A model generated the notes under the pieces. That model was not told the origin of the DNA, searched no databases, and worked only from the letters and a program-made list of their open reading frames with translations. A DNA stretch of 64,000 nt from Microbacterium sp. MAH-37 (GTDB lineage: Bacteria; Actinomycetota; Actinomycetes; Actinomycetales; Microbacteriaceae), in assembly GCF_009758255.1 (NCBI RefSeq), contig NZ_WSEN01000002.1:308455-372454 (forward strand). The letters are read 5' to 3'. Both the position numbers and the translations under genes were made by a program. This document shows positions 55,311 to 63,732 of this stretch, one piece after another. How positions within the stretch are numbered: position 1 is the first letter of the stretch; every line of letters begins with the position of its first letter.

Positions 55311-58300
55311 GTGTGGCGACGTGAAGGGAAACCGGCGGGAGACGCAGAGACGGATGCCGCGGTGACCCTTGGCGAGCTCGGAGAGACGGGCACCGGGGTG
55401 GACATCGCGCACGCCGCCGAAGCCGAGCGCACCCGTCTGCGCGCCGAGGCGGCCGACCTCGGGGGACAGTCGTCGCTGACCGGATTCCGCGATCGCGGCG
55501 ACAACGGCATCGACATCTCCAAGGCGCACCCGGGCAGCCTGCCCCAGTTCATCACCGGCCGCGCCACGCTGCTCTCGAACCTGTTCCGCGACGAGGTGGG
55601 GCTGCGCACGGCACGCCTGGCCGCCGAGCGCATCACCGCCCGCAACACGGAGCTGCGCACGGTGCGCGGCATCGACGCGGTGCGCCTGGCCGTGGGAATC
55701 GCGCGCTGGCGCATCGGCGGCACCGACTTCGCCGCGCCCGTGCTGCTGCGCCCGCTCGCCATCCGCAGGCATCACTCGGACTTCGAGCTCAAGCTGCACG
55801 GAGCGTTCGAGGTGAACCCGGAGCTCGTCCGCGTGGTCCGCGAGCACTTCGGACTCTCGCTGGACGCCGCCGGTCTCGCTGCGCTCGCGTACGACGGCGG
55901 CATCTTCAAGCCCCAGCCGGTGATCGACCAGCTCCGCGCCCTCACCAGGCACATCGACACGTTCTCGGTGCAGCCCCGGCTCGTCGTCTCGACCTTCGCC
56001 GACGTCGCGAGTCCCATGGTCCGTGACATGGTCGACCTCGATCACCCTGTGCTGAATGCGCTCGCCGGGCACGTCGGCGACCGCGAGAACCTGGTCAGCC
56101 GGCGTGGGGAGTCGCGCGACGAAGCGCCGGTCAGCCCCGATGACCGCGCCCCGGCATCCGACACCTTGCTGCTCGACGCGGACGGCGAGCAGGAGGCGGT
56201 GCTCGCGCGGATCACGGCAGGGCAGTCGCTCATCGTCGCCACGCTGCCGGGGACCGGCGGCACCCAGACCGTGATCAACGCGCTCGGCGAGCTGGTGCGC
56301 GCGGGCAAACGGGTGCTCGTCGTCTCCGCGCGCCGATCGACGCTGGACGGTGTCCGGCACCGCCTCGGGGGCATCGGCCTGGACGGGCTCGCCGTGTCTC
56401 CGGCATCCGTCCGCCGCGACCTGGTGCGCGCGATCGCGCGCTGCGAGAAGTCCGCGCAGCCGAAGGTCGCCGACGTCGACGACGCCCTCGTGCGCCTGCG
56501 CACCGTGCTGCGCTCGTACCGGAATGCGCTGGTCTCGCCGGTCGGCGCCACCGGCGCGTCCGTGCTGGATGCCACACGCAATCTGACCCGCCTCGCATCG
56601 CTCGACGTGCCGCCGTCCACTACGGCGCGGCTGGGTCTGCCGGCCTTGGAGCGGCTGGCGGGGGAGCGCGGCGCTGCGGCGGACCGCCTCACCCAGGCCG
56701 CGCGGCTGGGCGAGTTCCGGTTCGGACCGGATGACTCGCCCTGGTACGGCGTGAGCTTCGAGACCACCGAGGCGGCGCGCGGCGCGCACGCACTCGCCGG
56801 ACGTCTGCACGGCACCGCGGTTCCGGCACTGCTGGAGCGCGGGTACGAGCTGATCGCGCAGACGCGGATGCGTCCGTTCGCGACGATCGATGAGATGGGC
56901 GACTACCTGCGGCTGCTGCAGGGCATCAGGGACACCCTGGACAGGTTCAGTCCGACGGTGTTCGAGCGGCCGCTCGGCGAGCTCATCCAGGCGCACGGCT
57001 CGAGGCGCGATTCGCCGGGCATGTCGGCGGCGTCGCGGCGGCAGCTCAAGCGACTCGCCCGCGAGTACGTGCGCCCTGGCGCCCACGTCACCGAGATGCA
57101 CGAGGCGCTGCTGCGCATCCAGCAGCAGCGCACCCAGTGGCAGCGCTACGTCGAGGCCGGAGTCGCACCGGAGGTGCCGCTCGGGCTCGCCGACGTGCAG
57201 GTGGCCTGGCAGCGCGTGCACGCGGAGCTCGCCGAGCTGGATGCCGCGATCGGGCGGCGTGAGCCGCTCTCGTCCCTTCCCGTGGCGCGGCTCGTCCGCA
57301 CCCTCTCGGGTCTGGCCGCGAAGTCCGACGTCTTCGACAACCTCGTGGAGCGCGCGACGCTCCGTGACGAGCTCGCCGCACTCGGGCTCGACCCGCTGCT
57401 CACCGAGCTCTCGGTGCGGCATGTGCCGGAGGAGCGCGTCGCCGACGAACTCGAGTTCGCCTGGTGGCAGTCGCTGCTGGAGCGCTCGCTGCAGGACGAC
57501 CGCGCACTGCTCGGCGCGAACACCGCGGTGGTCGACCGGCTCGAGAAGGACTTCCGCCTCGTCGACGAGGCGCACGCCGCGATGTCGGGCCCGCTGCTGG
57601 CGTGGAACCTCGCGAACCAGTGGCGCATCGCCGTCGTCGACGAGCCGCAGGAGGCGCAGCATCTGCGCAGCGCCCTGAAGCACGGGCACGCGACGGCCGC
57701 GGAGATCGTGTCGGCCGCACCGCGTCTGACCGAGGTGCTGGCACCGGTCTGGATCTCGTCGCCGTACGAGGTGCCGGACATCCCCGAGCAGATCCGATTC
57801 GACACCGTGCTGCTGGTGGATGCCGCGGCGATCAACCTCGCGGAGGCGGCGCCCGCCATCCGTCGTGCGCGGCAGATCGTGGCCTTCGGCGATCCGGTGA
57901 CCCAGCGTCCGACGCCGTTCGAGGTGGCCACCGACCGCGACGACTCGTGGGAGCCGGAGGTCGCCTTCGACGATGTCTCGGTGTTCGAGCGGCTCGCCGA
58001 GCTCTTCCCGGTGACGACCCTGACCCGCAGCTACCGCGCCGGCGGCGAGGATCTCGCCGAGCTGATCAACGACGCCTTCTACGGGGGCGAGATCGTGTCG
58101 CTGCCCTGGGCCGGGTCGTATCTGGGCCGCGGCAGTCTGACGGTTGACTACGTCGAGGGCGGCGTCGGAGCCCCCGACCCCGTGACGGGTGCGGTCGAGA
58201 GTCCGGATGCCGAGGTCGCCCGCGTGGTCACCCTGGTGGTCGAGCACGCGGTGCATCGTCCTGATGACTCCCTGATGGTCGTGACGGCCAGCCCGCGTCA

Positions 58301-59033
58301 CGCCGAGCGCGTGCGCGCGGCGGTGACGAACGCGTTCGCCGGCCGATCGGACGTCGCGGACTTCGTCCGCCGAGACACCGCGGAGCCGTTTGCGGTGCTC
58401 ACTCTCGAGGAGTCTGTCGCAGAGAGCCGCGACCGCGTGATCTTCTCGCTGGGCTACGGCCTCACCAAGCACGGCCGCGTGCTCAGCGACTTCGGCGACC
58501 TGTCGTCCGCGGATGGCGAGCGGCTGCTCACCGTCGGGATGACCCGGGCTCGCCGCTCGATGGTGATCGTGTCGTCGATCCGACCGTCCGCCTTCGATGA
58601 GGGACGGCTCGAGTACGGCGCGGCCACGCTGATGTCGATCCTCGGCGGCCTGGCCGTGCGCGGGCGGGACGCACGGCTCGAGGATCTCGCCGATCCGCTG
58701 ACGCTGGCCCTGGCTCGCGAGCTGCGCCGGCTCGGAGCATCCGTCGACGTGGACTACCGGGGACTGCTGCCGCTGGTCGCCCAGTACGCGGGCAAGGCTG
58801 TCGTCATCGAACCGGACCCCGAGTCGCGCGGCGAATCGCTGCGCGAGAGTCTTCGGCTGCGGCCGCACGTGCTGCGCCGGCTGGGCTGGCACTACGTGCG
58901 CGTGCACGCCTTCGACCTGTACAGCGATCCCGCGACCGTCGCGACTCGCATCGCCGAGGTGCTCGGCATCTCGGCCGAGACCGCGCGTGCCGAGCACGAC
59001 ACCGAGCCGATGGATCTCGGCACGGATGGTTGA
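55311..59033 (+). CDS. Large SF1 helicase-like protein with degenerate ATPase motifs and C-terminal nuclease-like domain
   Basis: About 1,240 residues. The middle has a superfamily 1 (Upf1/Dna2-like) layout: DGEQEAVLARI, then Walker A degenerate as PGTGGTQT (about 313-320; no lysine), VLLVDAAAINLAEA where DE(A/S) is expected, LTRSYRAGGEDLAELIN (motif IV-like) and GMTRARRSMVIVSS (motif VI). The last 110 residues (VDVDYRG, GKAVVIEPDPE, GWHYVRVHAFDLYSDP) look like the Vsr/PD-(D/E)XK nuclease domain that ends many such helicases. GTG start, TAGTCT seven bases upstream. ATP hydrolysis is doubtful; function unknown. Confidence 0.8.
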   Translation: MWRREGKPAGDAETDAAVTLGELGETGTGVDIAHAAEAERTRLRAEAADLGGQSSLTGFRDRGDNGIDISKAHPGSLPQFITGRATLLSNLFRDEVGLRTARLAAERITARNTELRTVRGIDAVRLAVGIARWRIGGTDFAAPVLLRPLAIRRHHSDFELKLHGAFEVNPELVRVVREHFGLSLDAAGLAALAYDGGIFKPQPVIDQLRALTRHIDTFSVQPRLVVSTFADVASPMVRDMVDLDHPVLNALAGHVGDRENLVSRRGESRDEAPVSPDDRAPASDTLLLDADGEQEAVLARITAGQSLIVATLPGTGGTQTVINALGELVRAGKRVLVVSARRSTLDGVRHRLGGIGLDGLAVSPASVRRDLVRAIARCEKSAQPKVADVDDALVRLRTVLRSYRNALVSPVGATGASVLDATRNLTRLASLDVPPSTTARLGLPALERLAGERGAAADRLTQAARLGEFRFGPDDSPWYGVSFETTEAARGAHALAGRLHGTAVPALLERGYELIAQTRMRPFATIDEMGDYLRLLQGIRDTLDRFSPTVFERPLGELIQAHGSRRDSPGMSAASRRQLKRLAREYVRPGAHVTEMHEALLRIQQQRTQWQRYVEAGVAPEVPLGLADVQVAWQRVHAELAELDAAIGRREPLSSLPVARLVRTLSGLAAKSDVFDNLVERATLRDELAALGLDPLLTELSVRHVPEERVADELEFAWWQSLLERSLQDDRALLGANTAVVDRLEKDFRLVDEAHAAMSGPLLAWNLANQWRIAVVDEPQEAQHLRSALKHGHATAAEIVSAAPRLTEVLAPVWISSPYEVPDIPEQIRFDTVLLVDAAAINLAEAAPAIRRARQIVAFGDPVTQRPTPFEVATDRDDSWEPEVAFDDVSVFERLAELFPVTTLTRSYRAGGEDLAELINDAFYGGEIVSLPWAGSYLGRGSLTVDYVEGGVGAPDPVTGAVESPDAEVARVVTLVVEHAVHRPDDSLMVVTASPRHAERVRAAVTNAFAGRSDVADFVRRDTAEPFAVLTLEESVAESRDRVIFSLGYGLTKHGRVLSDFGDLSSADGERLLTVGMTRARRSMVIVSSIRPSAFDEGRLEYGAATLMSILGGLAVRGRDARLEDLADPLTLALARELRRLGASVDVDYRGLLPLVAQYAGKAVVIEPDPESRGESLRESLRLRPHVLRRLGWHYVRVHAFDLYSDPATVATRIAEVLGISAETARAEHDTEPMDLGTDG

Positions 59034-59211
59034 TGAGGAGCGTCAGCATGTGGTGCGGGTCCCCGGTTCGCGCCGCGCGAAGCTGACGCCCGCGCCCGAC
59101 ACCTGGGCGGAACCGGACGAACGCGACCGTGATGCCACGGCGTCCGGCGCATCCGACGACGGCGGACCCAACGACGAGCGGATGCGGCGCGAGGTGCCGC
59201 CGCACTACTGA
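59026..59211 (+). CDS. Small acidic/basic hypothetical protein
   Basis: 61 residues, polar and disordered-looking, ending NDERMRREVPPHY. The ATG overlaps the helicase stop by 8 nt, a sign of translational coupling. The C-terminal R-x-x-PPHY/W ending recurs in small proteins beside this helicase in actinobacteria, as I remember. No function assigned. Confidence 0.65.
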   Translation: MVDEERQHVVRVPGSRRAKLTPAPDTWAEPDERDRDATASGASDDGGPNDERMRREVPPHY

Positions 59212-59225
59212 GATCGAGACAGACG

Positions 59226-59257
59226 GAAGAAGGCCGCCCCGCGGGGCGGCCTTCTTC
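59226..59257. terminator. 32-bp perfect palindrome, bidirectional terminator
   Basis: GAAGAAGGCCGCCCCG followed by its exact complement, between the convergent small gene and mscL. Confidence 0.85.
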
Positions 59258-59268
59258 CTGGTCCGATG

Positions 59269-59676
59269 TCAGTGCGTGTCGTGCTTGCGCAGCGCGTCGC
59301 GGATCTCGATGAGCAGTTCCTGCTCGGTGGGGAGGGTCTCCTCCTCGACGGCCGGGTTCTTCGCGGCCTGGTGCTCCTTGTACTTGTTCATCGGGACGAC
59401 GAACACGAAGTACACCACGAGAGCGACGGCGAGGAACGAGATGATCGCGCTGATCAGGTCGCCGATCGGGAACGTGACCTCCTGGCCGTAGATCCCATGG
59501 ATGGTCCAGCCGACCTTCCCGGTCGCGTCTGCGTCGAAGAACAGAGACACGAGCGGGTTGATGATGCTCGAGACCACTGCGTTCACGATCGCGGTGAACG
59601 CGGCGCCGATGACCACGGCGACGGCCAGGTCGATGACGTTCCCCTTGGTGATGAATTCCTTGAATCCCTTGAGCAT
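59269..59676 (-). CDS. mscL: Large-conductance mechanosensitive channel MscL
   Basis: 135 residues. N-terminal helix MLKGFKEFITKGNVIDLAVA, pore helix VVIGAAFTAIVNAVVSSIIN, periplasmic loop, second membrane helix and cytosolic helix EEETLPTEQELLIEIRDAL. Homopentameric emergency release valve. Confidence 0.97.
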   Translation of the reverse strand: MLKGFKEFITKGNVIDLAVAVVIGAAFTAIVNAVVSSIINPLVSLFFDADATGKVGWTIHGIYGQEVTFPIGDLISAIISFLAVALVVYFVFVVPMNKYKEHQAAKNPAVEEETLPTEQELLIEIRDALRKHDTH

Positions 59677-59707
59677 GGATGTTCCCCCTGTTTCTCGGTC
59701 TTCGGCC

Positions 59708-59980
59708 TCAGCTCGAGGCCGGGGCCTTCGCGGCCGATCCGGCGGACGAAGAACCTGCCTTCGATGATGCCGAATCGCCGCTCGTTGCGCCAGAACCGGA
59801 ACTCTTGCGCGAGTCGGTGCGGTAGAAGCCGGAGCCGTTGAAGGTCACTCCGATCGAGCCGTACTGCTTGCGCAGCGCGCCGCCGCACTCCGGACAGACG
59901 GTGAGTGCGTCGTCGGAGAAGCTCTGGACGGCGTCGAAGCTGTGGCCGCACGAGGTGCAGGCGTAGGCGTAGGTGGGCAA
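59708..59980 (-). CDS. FmdB-family zinc-ribbon protein
   Basis: 90 residues. N-terminal MPTYAYACTSCGHSFD and VCPECGGALRKQY form the paired-CxxC zinc ribbon, followed by GVTFNGSGFYRTD and a Ser/Ala/Lys tail. Commonly adjacent to mscL and 5-FTHF cyclo-ligase in actinobacteria. Role unknown. Confidence 0.92.
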   Translation of the reverse strand: MPTYAYACTSCGHSFDAVQSFSDDALTVCPECGGALRKQYGSIGVTFNGSGFYRTDSRKSSGSGATSGDSASSKAGSSSAGSAAKAPASS

Positions 59981-59995
59981 CGTTCCCCCGGATGT

Positions 59996-60592
59996 TCAGT
60001 GCTGCGGCAGGGGCAGCGTGATGGTCTGCGTGGGGGTGACGACGCCGTTCACCGGCTGGTCGTGCACCTCGCTCGGCAGCGAATCGAGTACCTCGGAATC
60101 ATAGATCACCGCGTAGACGGGCGGGCAGCGCTCCATCGATCCGATGGTCTTGTCGTAGTAGCCGCGACCCCAGCCGAGGCGCACGCCGGTGCGATCGACC
60201 GCCGCGGCGGGGATGAGCATGAGGTCGACGTCGTTCACGGCGATGGGCCCGAGCACCTCGCCGGTCGGTTCTGGCAGGCCGAACATCCCCTCGGACACCT
60301 CGTCGGAGTCATCCGCGACGGCCCAGTCCAGCAGCCCGTCGGCGCGGGTGACGGGCAGGAGCACCCGGATGCCGCGCGCCACGGCGCCGCGGACGAAGTC
60401 CCAGGTGCCCGGTTCGGTCGTGGTCGAGAGGAAGCACGAGACGGAGGATGCGTCGTGTGCGGCGACCAGTGCGTCGAGCTGCTCGGTGATGCCGGCGGCG
60501 GCCGACTCGCGCTGCGCGTCGGAGAGCAGCTGTCTGCGCTCCCGCAGCTCTGCGCGCAGCGCGCGCTTCTCCTGCTCGACCTCGTTCGGCAT
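59996..60592 (-). CDS. 5-formyltetrahydrofolate cyclo-ligase
   Basis: 198 residues. EKRALRAELRERRQLL start, central CFLSTTTEPGTWDFV, and the signature VDLMLIPAAAVDRTGVRLGWGRGYYDK binding ATP and folate. Recycles 5-formyl-THF to methenyl-THF. TACGAT seven bases before the ATG (60590-60592). Confidence 0.94.
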   Translation of the reverse strand: MPNEVEQEKRALRAELRERRQLLSDAQRESAAAGITEQLDALVAAHDASSVSCFLSTTTEPGTWDFVRGAVARGIRVLLPVTRADGLLDWAVADDSDEVSEGMFGLPEPTGEVLGPIAVNDVDLMLIPAAAVDRTGVRLGWGRGYYDKTIGSMERCPPVYAVIYDSEVLDSLPSEVHDQPVNGVVTPTQTITLPLPQH

Positions 60593-60643
60593 GCCTCCGA
60601 TCGTACAGGCGGGGTCCGCGGCGCTCCCCGCTAAGCTTGCCGA

Positions 60644-61531
60644 ATGGCGAAGTCCCCCATGAAGGCTGTCATCCCCGCTGCGGGTCTCGGCACTCGTTTC
60701 CTGCCCGCCACCAAGGCGATGCCCAAGGAGATGCTGCCGGTCGTCGACAAGCCGGCCATCCAGTACGTGGTGGAAGAGGCGGCGAACGCCGGCATCGACG
60801 ATGTCCTCGTCATCATCGGGCGCAACAAGAACGCGATCTCGAACCACTTCGACTCGGTGCCCGAGCTCGAGGTGAAGCTCATGGAGAAGGGCGACACCGG
60901 CAGACTCGAGCGCGTCATGGCCTCCAGCGACATCGCCGACATCCACTTCGTCCGTCAGGGCGAGCCGAAGGGGCTCGGGCATGCGGTGCTGCGTGCCAGG
61001 ACCCACGTCGGCGACAGCTCGTTCGCCGTGCTGCTCGGCGACGACCTGATCGACGAGCGCGACCCTCTGCTGGTCGACATGATCGCCGCGCATGAGCGCA
61101 CCGGTGCCGCTGTGATCGCGCTCATGGAGGTCGACCCCGCCAGCATCCACCTGTACGGAGCCGCGGCCGTCGAACCCACCGACGAGGCCGACGTGGTGCG
61201 GGTGACGGGTCTCGTGGAGAAGCCCGCTGCGGAGGACGCGCCGTCGAACCTCGCGGTGATCGGACGCTACGTCCTGCCGGCATCCGTCTTCGACATCCTC
61301 GAGCGCACCCAGCCTGGCAAGGGCGGTGAGATCCAGCTCACCGACGCCCTGCAGGAGCTTGCGACTGCACAGGACGGCCCTGGGGTCGTCGGTGTCGTCT
61401 TCCACGGGCGTCGCTACGACACCGGAGACCGAGTGGACTACATCAAGGCGATCGTGCAGCTCGCAGCCGACCGGGATGACCTCGGCTCCGAGCTGCGTCC
61501 CTGGTTGAAGGCCTTCGCCGAGCGCCTCTAG
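60644..61531 (+). CDS. galU: UTP-glucose-1-phosphate uridylyltransferase
   Basis: 295 residues. Nucleotidyltransferase motif AAGLGTRFLPATKAMPKEML, KPAIQYVVEEA, GLGHAVL and VLLGDDL. Makes UDP-glucose for cell-envelope glycans. TAAGCT six bases before the ATG, leaderless; divergent from the cyclo-ligase gene. Confidence 0.95.
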   Translation: MAKSPMKAVIPAAGLGTRFLPATKAMPKEMLPVVDKPAIQYVVEEAANAGIDDVLVIIGRNKNAISNHFDSVPELEVKLMEKGDTGRLERVMASSDIADIHFVRQGEPKGLGHAVLRARTHVGDSSFAVLLGDDLIDERDPLLVDMIAAHERTGAAVIALMEVDPASIHLYGAAAVEPTDEADVVRVTGLVEKPAAEDAPSNLAVIGRYVLPASVFDILERTQPGKGGEIQLTDALQELATAQDGPGVVGVVFHGRRYDTGDRVDYIKAIVQLAADRDDLGSELRPWLKAFAERL

Positions 61532-61550
61532 GCGATCCGCGGACACGACC

Positions 61551-62216
61551 ATGCCTTTCGACACCTCCGCGCCCCTGCAGCACGGTCCGATCGGACTGCG
61601 TCTGGTGCGCTCGCGCGACGCACGCGTGCTGCAGCAGGAGCTGCTGGCGAACCGCTCGTGGCTGCAGCCCTGGGAGGCGACTATTCCCGGCGGCGTGCCC
61701 ACGTTCGACATGCGCGTCGGCATCCGTCGTCTTCTGCAGCAGTACCGCGACGGGGCGGGGTACCCGTTCGTGATGGAGTACGACGGCGAGGTCGCCGGGC
61801 AGCTGAACGTGTGGGGCGTCGCGCGCGGGTCGCTGTGCTCGGCGACGATCGGTTACTGGGTGAGCGAACGATTCGCCGGCAAGGGCATCACGCCGACGGC
61901 GGTGGCACTGGCCACGGACGCCTGCTTCACGCAGTTCGGGCTGCATCGCATGGAGATCTGCATCCGCCCGGAGAACCAGGCCAGCCTGCGTGTGGTGCAG
62001 AAGCTCGGATTCCGTTATGAGGGGCTGCGTCGGCGCTACATCCACATCGACGGCGACTGGCGCGACCACCACGCGTTCGCCCTGACTGCTGAGGACGTCC
62101 CGCAGGGCGTGCTGGCGCGGTGGCTGCAGGGCGGCGTGCCGAAAGATGCCGGCGCGGTGCCGCCGAGCACGAGCGCACCCGGGCGGGATTCCTCCTCCGG
62201 TCCGACGACCGGCTGA
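61551..62216 (+). CDS. GNAT-family N-acetyltransferase (RimJ/RimL type)
   Basis: 221 residues. GYWVSERFAGKGITPTAVAL contains the acetyl-CoA loop; HRMEICIRPENQASLRVVQK and GFRYEGLRRRYIHIDGDWRD are the RimJ-like motifs. Probably acetylates a protein N-terminus or ribosomal protein. It follows galU by 19 bp and may be cotranscribed. Confidence 0.9.
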   Translation: MPFDTSAPLQHGPIGLRLVRSRDARVLQQELLANRSWLQPWEATIPGGVPTFDMRVGIRRLLQQYRDGAGYPFVMEYDGEVAGQLNVWGVARGSLCSATIGYWVSERFAGKGITPTAVALATDACFTQFGLHRMEICIRPENQASLRVVQKLGFRYEGLRRRYIHIDGDWRDHHAFALTAEDVPQGVLARWLQGGVPKDAGAVPPSTSAPGRDSSSGPTTG

Positions 62217-62274
62217 CGCGACACGCGACCGCACTGCGCACGGGGGACCGATCCCGTCGCTTACCGTTGAGGCT

Positions 62275-63123
62275 ATGAACGGGCCGGTTCTGAGTGGGGG
62301 AGTGATCGTCCTCGTAGCCGCGCTGCTGTGGATGCTCTACCTGCTGCCCAGCTGGCGCGGCCGTCACCAGTACAACGCCGCGGAGCGGAACGCCGTACGG
62401 CTGAACCAGGCCCTTCGCGTGCTCGCCGAGACCAGTGAGACGCCCCAGGAGGTTCGTCTCGAGCTGAACGCCCGTACCGCACTCGCGCAGCAGCGGCTGG
62501 CCAAGCGCGTGCAGAACGAGCGTGAGAACGCCGAGCTGGCGAAGCTGAGGGAAGAACTCGCCGCCACCAGGAACGATCCGGTGCTGCGCCAGGCGCGCGC
62601 CCGCCGCCGGACCCGTCAGGTCGCCCTGACTGTGCTGCTCGCGGGCGTGGCGATGGCGGGGGTCGGCGGATGGCAGCTGGCGACGGGCGGGAGCGTGGGC
62701 TGGCTCATCGCCGGCGGAGTGATCATGCTGACCGGCATCGTCGTGCTGGTGCGGATGGCGCGGGTGGCGGCGCGTGCGCACCGCCGGGCCGCTGAGCCGG
62801 TGGTGGAGATCGTTCGCGAGTCGCCGCCGCTGCACGACCAGGGGGCGCCGACCTGGACGCCGCGTCCGGTTCCGCAGTCGCTGTCCCAGGTCGCCGGTTC
62901 GCGCACGCAGGTCGCACAGGCGCAGCGCGAGGCACAGGAGGAGCTGCGCCGCGCCGCGCGGCGCGAAGAACTCCGCCGGCGCGCGGAGGAGATCGCCCCG
63001 CCGGAGCCGGTGCGGCTTCCGGCGGCGGAAGGCACCTCGCCGTACGCTCAGATGGGCTTCGTCGACGACGCGGAGATCGAGGCCCACGTGCGGCAGATGC
63101 TGGCGCGGCGTGCGGCCGGCTGA
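62275..63123 (+). CDS. Three-span membrane protein with coiled-coil segments
   Basis: 282 residues: N-terminal membrane segment (GVIVLVAALLWMLYLLPSW), a long charged helix (about 35-110), two more membrane segments (VALTVLLAGVAMAGVGGW; GWLIAGGVIMLTGIVVLV), and a second Glu/Arg helix near the end. Not recognised beyond being a conserved actinobacterial membrane protein. TACCGT seven bases before the ATG. Confidence 0.8.
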   Translation: MNGPVLSGGVIVLVAALLWMLYLLPSWRGRHQYNAAERNAVRLNQALRVLAETSETPQEVRLELNARTALAQQRLAKRVQNERENAELAKLREELAATRNDPVLRQARARRRTRQVALTVLLAGVAMAGVGGWQLATGGSVGWLIAGGVIMLTGIVVLVRMARVAARAHRRAAEPVVEIVRESPPLHDQGAPTWTPRPVPQSLSQVAGSRTQVAQAQREAQEELRRAARREELRRRAEEIAPPEPVRLPAAEGTSPYAQMGFVDDAEIEAHVRQMLARRAAG

Positions 63124-63149
63124 ACACGTGATAGTGTTGCTGAGTCCTA

Positions 63150-63222
63150 GGGCCCATGGCGCAGTTGGTAGCGCGCTTCGTTCGCAATGAAGAGGTCGGG
63201 GGTTCGAATCCCCCTGGGTCCA
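63150..63222 (+). tRNA. tRNA-Ala(CGC)
   Basis: Acceptor GGGCCCA/TGGGTCC, D arm GCGC/GCGC, anticodon loop TTCGCAA (CGC), T arm GGGGG/CCCCC with TTCGAAT, discriminator A. 73 nt, CCA not fully encoded. Confidence 0.95.
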
Positions 63223-63229
63223 CAAGACG

Positions 63230-63259
63230 GAGAAGCCCCGGCAGTCGCCGGGGCTTCTC
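63230..63259 (+). terminator. Terminator after tRNA-Ala
   Basis: GAGAAGCCCCGGC and its exact complement around AGTC. Confidence 0.8.
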
Positions 63260-63321
63260 GCATGTCCGGCATGCCGCGGAGAGGCGGTGCGATCCGGTGC
63301 GTTCTTTGCGAGGATCGACGC

Positions 63322-63732
63322 ATGTCGAGTGACGCACCCGCGGGATGGTACACGGACGAGCAGTCCGGACAGGTTCGCTACTGGGACGGTTCGGCCTGGA
63401 CGGCGCAGGTCTCGCCGATCGCCGATGCCGCCGCTGAAGCCGGCGCGGCCGCGCCGGCTTCAGATGCTCCGGATGCTGCGCCGCGCAGCGTGATCGGATT
63501 CATCGGCATCGCCCTCGCAGTGATCGGAACGGTCGGGGTCTGCACCCCGTGGATCCTGCCCGAACTGCTCGGCGGACTGGTGCTCGTGGTCGGCTTCGTC
63601 CTATCGATCATCGCGGTGCTCCGCCGGCCGAGATGGGCGGGCATCGCGGGGATCGTGATCAGCGTGTTCGGCACTCTCGCCGCGGGACTGCTCTTCGCGC
63701 AGGGGTTCGTCGCCGGCTACACAGGCGGCTGA
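63322..63732 (+). CDS. DUF2510 membrane protein
   Basis: 136 residues. N-terminal DUF2510 motif APAGWYTDEQSGQVRYWDG followed by W; then about three membrane segments. DUF2510 is a short WW-like repeat at the N-terminus of many actinobacterial membrane proteins; role unknown. Start ATG at 63322 with an AGGATCGACGC site. Confidence 0.88.
   Translation: MSSDAPAGWYTDEQSGQVRYWDGSAWTAQVSPIADAAAEAGAAAPASDAPDAAPRSVIGFIGIALAVIGTVGVCTPWILPELLGGLVLVVGFVLSIIAVLRRPRWAGIAGIVISVFGTLAAGLLFAQGFVAGYTGG

Noticed and set aside
54585..58997. 1470-residue minus-strand frame antisense to the helicase-like gene
   Set aside because: It is a high-GC shadow frame, rich in Arg, His and Gln without domains, while the plus frame has recognisable helicase motifs and a promoter.
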